Below, piece after piece: positions 5,658 through 5,754 of a DNA stretch of 5,754 nt. Location: positions 1-5,754 of the forward strand of contig JAUVFC010000123.1 of NCBI GenBank assembly GCA_030594505.1, given 5' to 3'. Position 1 is the stretch's first letter. Each line of letters starts with the position of its first letter. The position numbers and the translations under genes are program-made. Origin of the DNA: Desulfobacterales bacterium. Its GTDB lineage: Bacteria; Desulfobacterota; Desulfobacteria; Desulfobacterales; C00003106. A model generated the notes under the pieces. The model searched no databases. It saw only the letters and a list, made by a program, of their open reading frames with translations, and was not told the DNA's origin.

Positions 5658-5754
5658 GAGACCTTTGAAAAACGTTCAATTTTGTTCAAGGTCAAGGAAG
5701 ACGAAATTTTTAACCGGAGGAATACATTGAGTATTTTGAGGATTAAAAATTGAG
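5658..5754. repeat. left part of a further intergenic repeat (runs off the window)
   Basis: The segment starts with GAGACCTTTGAAAAACG. GACCTTTGAA (5660-5669) can pair with TTCAAGGTC (5685-5693), with one bulge. From memory, this text with its later GGAGGAATACATTGAG resembles a dispersed palindrome of sulfate-reducing Desulfobacterota whose other arm ends in an inverted copy of the first bases. The other arm would lie outside the window, so the call is tentative. Confidence 0.4.

Overview
The window looks like ordinary chromosome from a Gram-negative anaerobe. My best guess is a sulfate-reducing or related member of the Desulfobacterota (the old Deltaproteobacteria). That guess rests on the DnaA variant (recognition region NRYHATTLHA), a two-gene GlcD/GlcF oxidoreductase pair, and palindromic intergenic repeats resembling ones I remember from those genomes. 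It is an inference, not a search result.

Layout, left to right. Positions 1-469 (minus strand) hold the first 156 codons of a D-alanine--D-alanine ligase (ddl), with a good sigma70-type promoter and Shine-Dalgarno site just upstream. Next comes an AT-rich gap of about 800 bases (about 23-35% GC in the 60-base blocks I counted). It contains a short tandem repeat, weak DnaA-box-like words, small hairpins and, at 1031-1223, a 193-base imperfect palindrome resembling a MITE. Positions 1288-2631 (plus) encode a full-length DnaA replication initiator with altered Walker A, Walker B and DNA-recognition residues. The gap 2632-2886 holds a second, unrelated palindromic element (2691-2818) and a REP-like hairpin (2835-2868). 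Positions 2887-4263 and 4276-5559 (plus) form a tight two-gene operon: a GlcD-type FAD oxidase and a GlcF-type protein with two 4Fe-4S motifs and two CCG domains. The last 100 bases enter a further repeat that runs off the window.

How the genes fit together. GlcD and GlcF very probably form one enzyme that oxidises a D-2-hydroxy acid (D-lactate or glycolate) on FAD and passes electrons through Fe-S clusters towards the quinone pool. Ddl (peptidoglycan precursor synthesis) and DnaA (replication initiation) are divergently transcribed housekeeping genes. DnaA has no dnaN beside it, so the ddl-dnaA gap is a possible but weakly supported origin.

I found no convincing undescribed multi-gene system. 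The most unusual feature is that each sizeable intergenic space carries a different palindromic repeat and none contains a transposase. The DnaA sequence changes and the G-runs in glcD are secondary points of interest.
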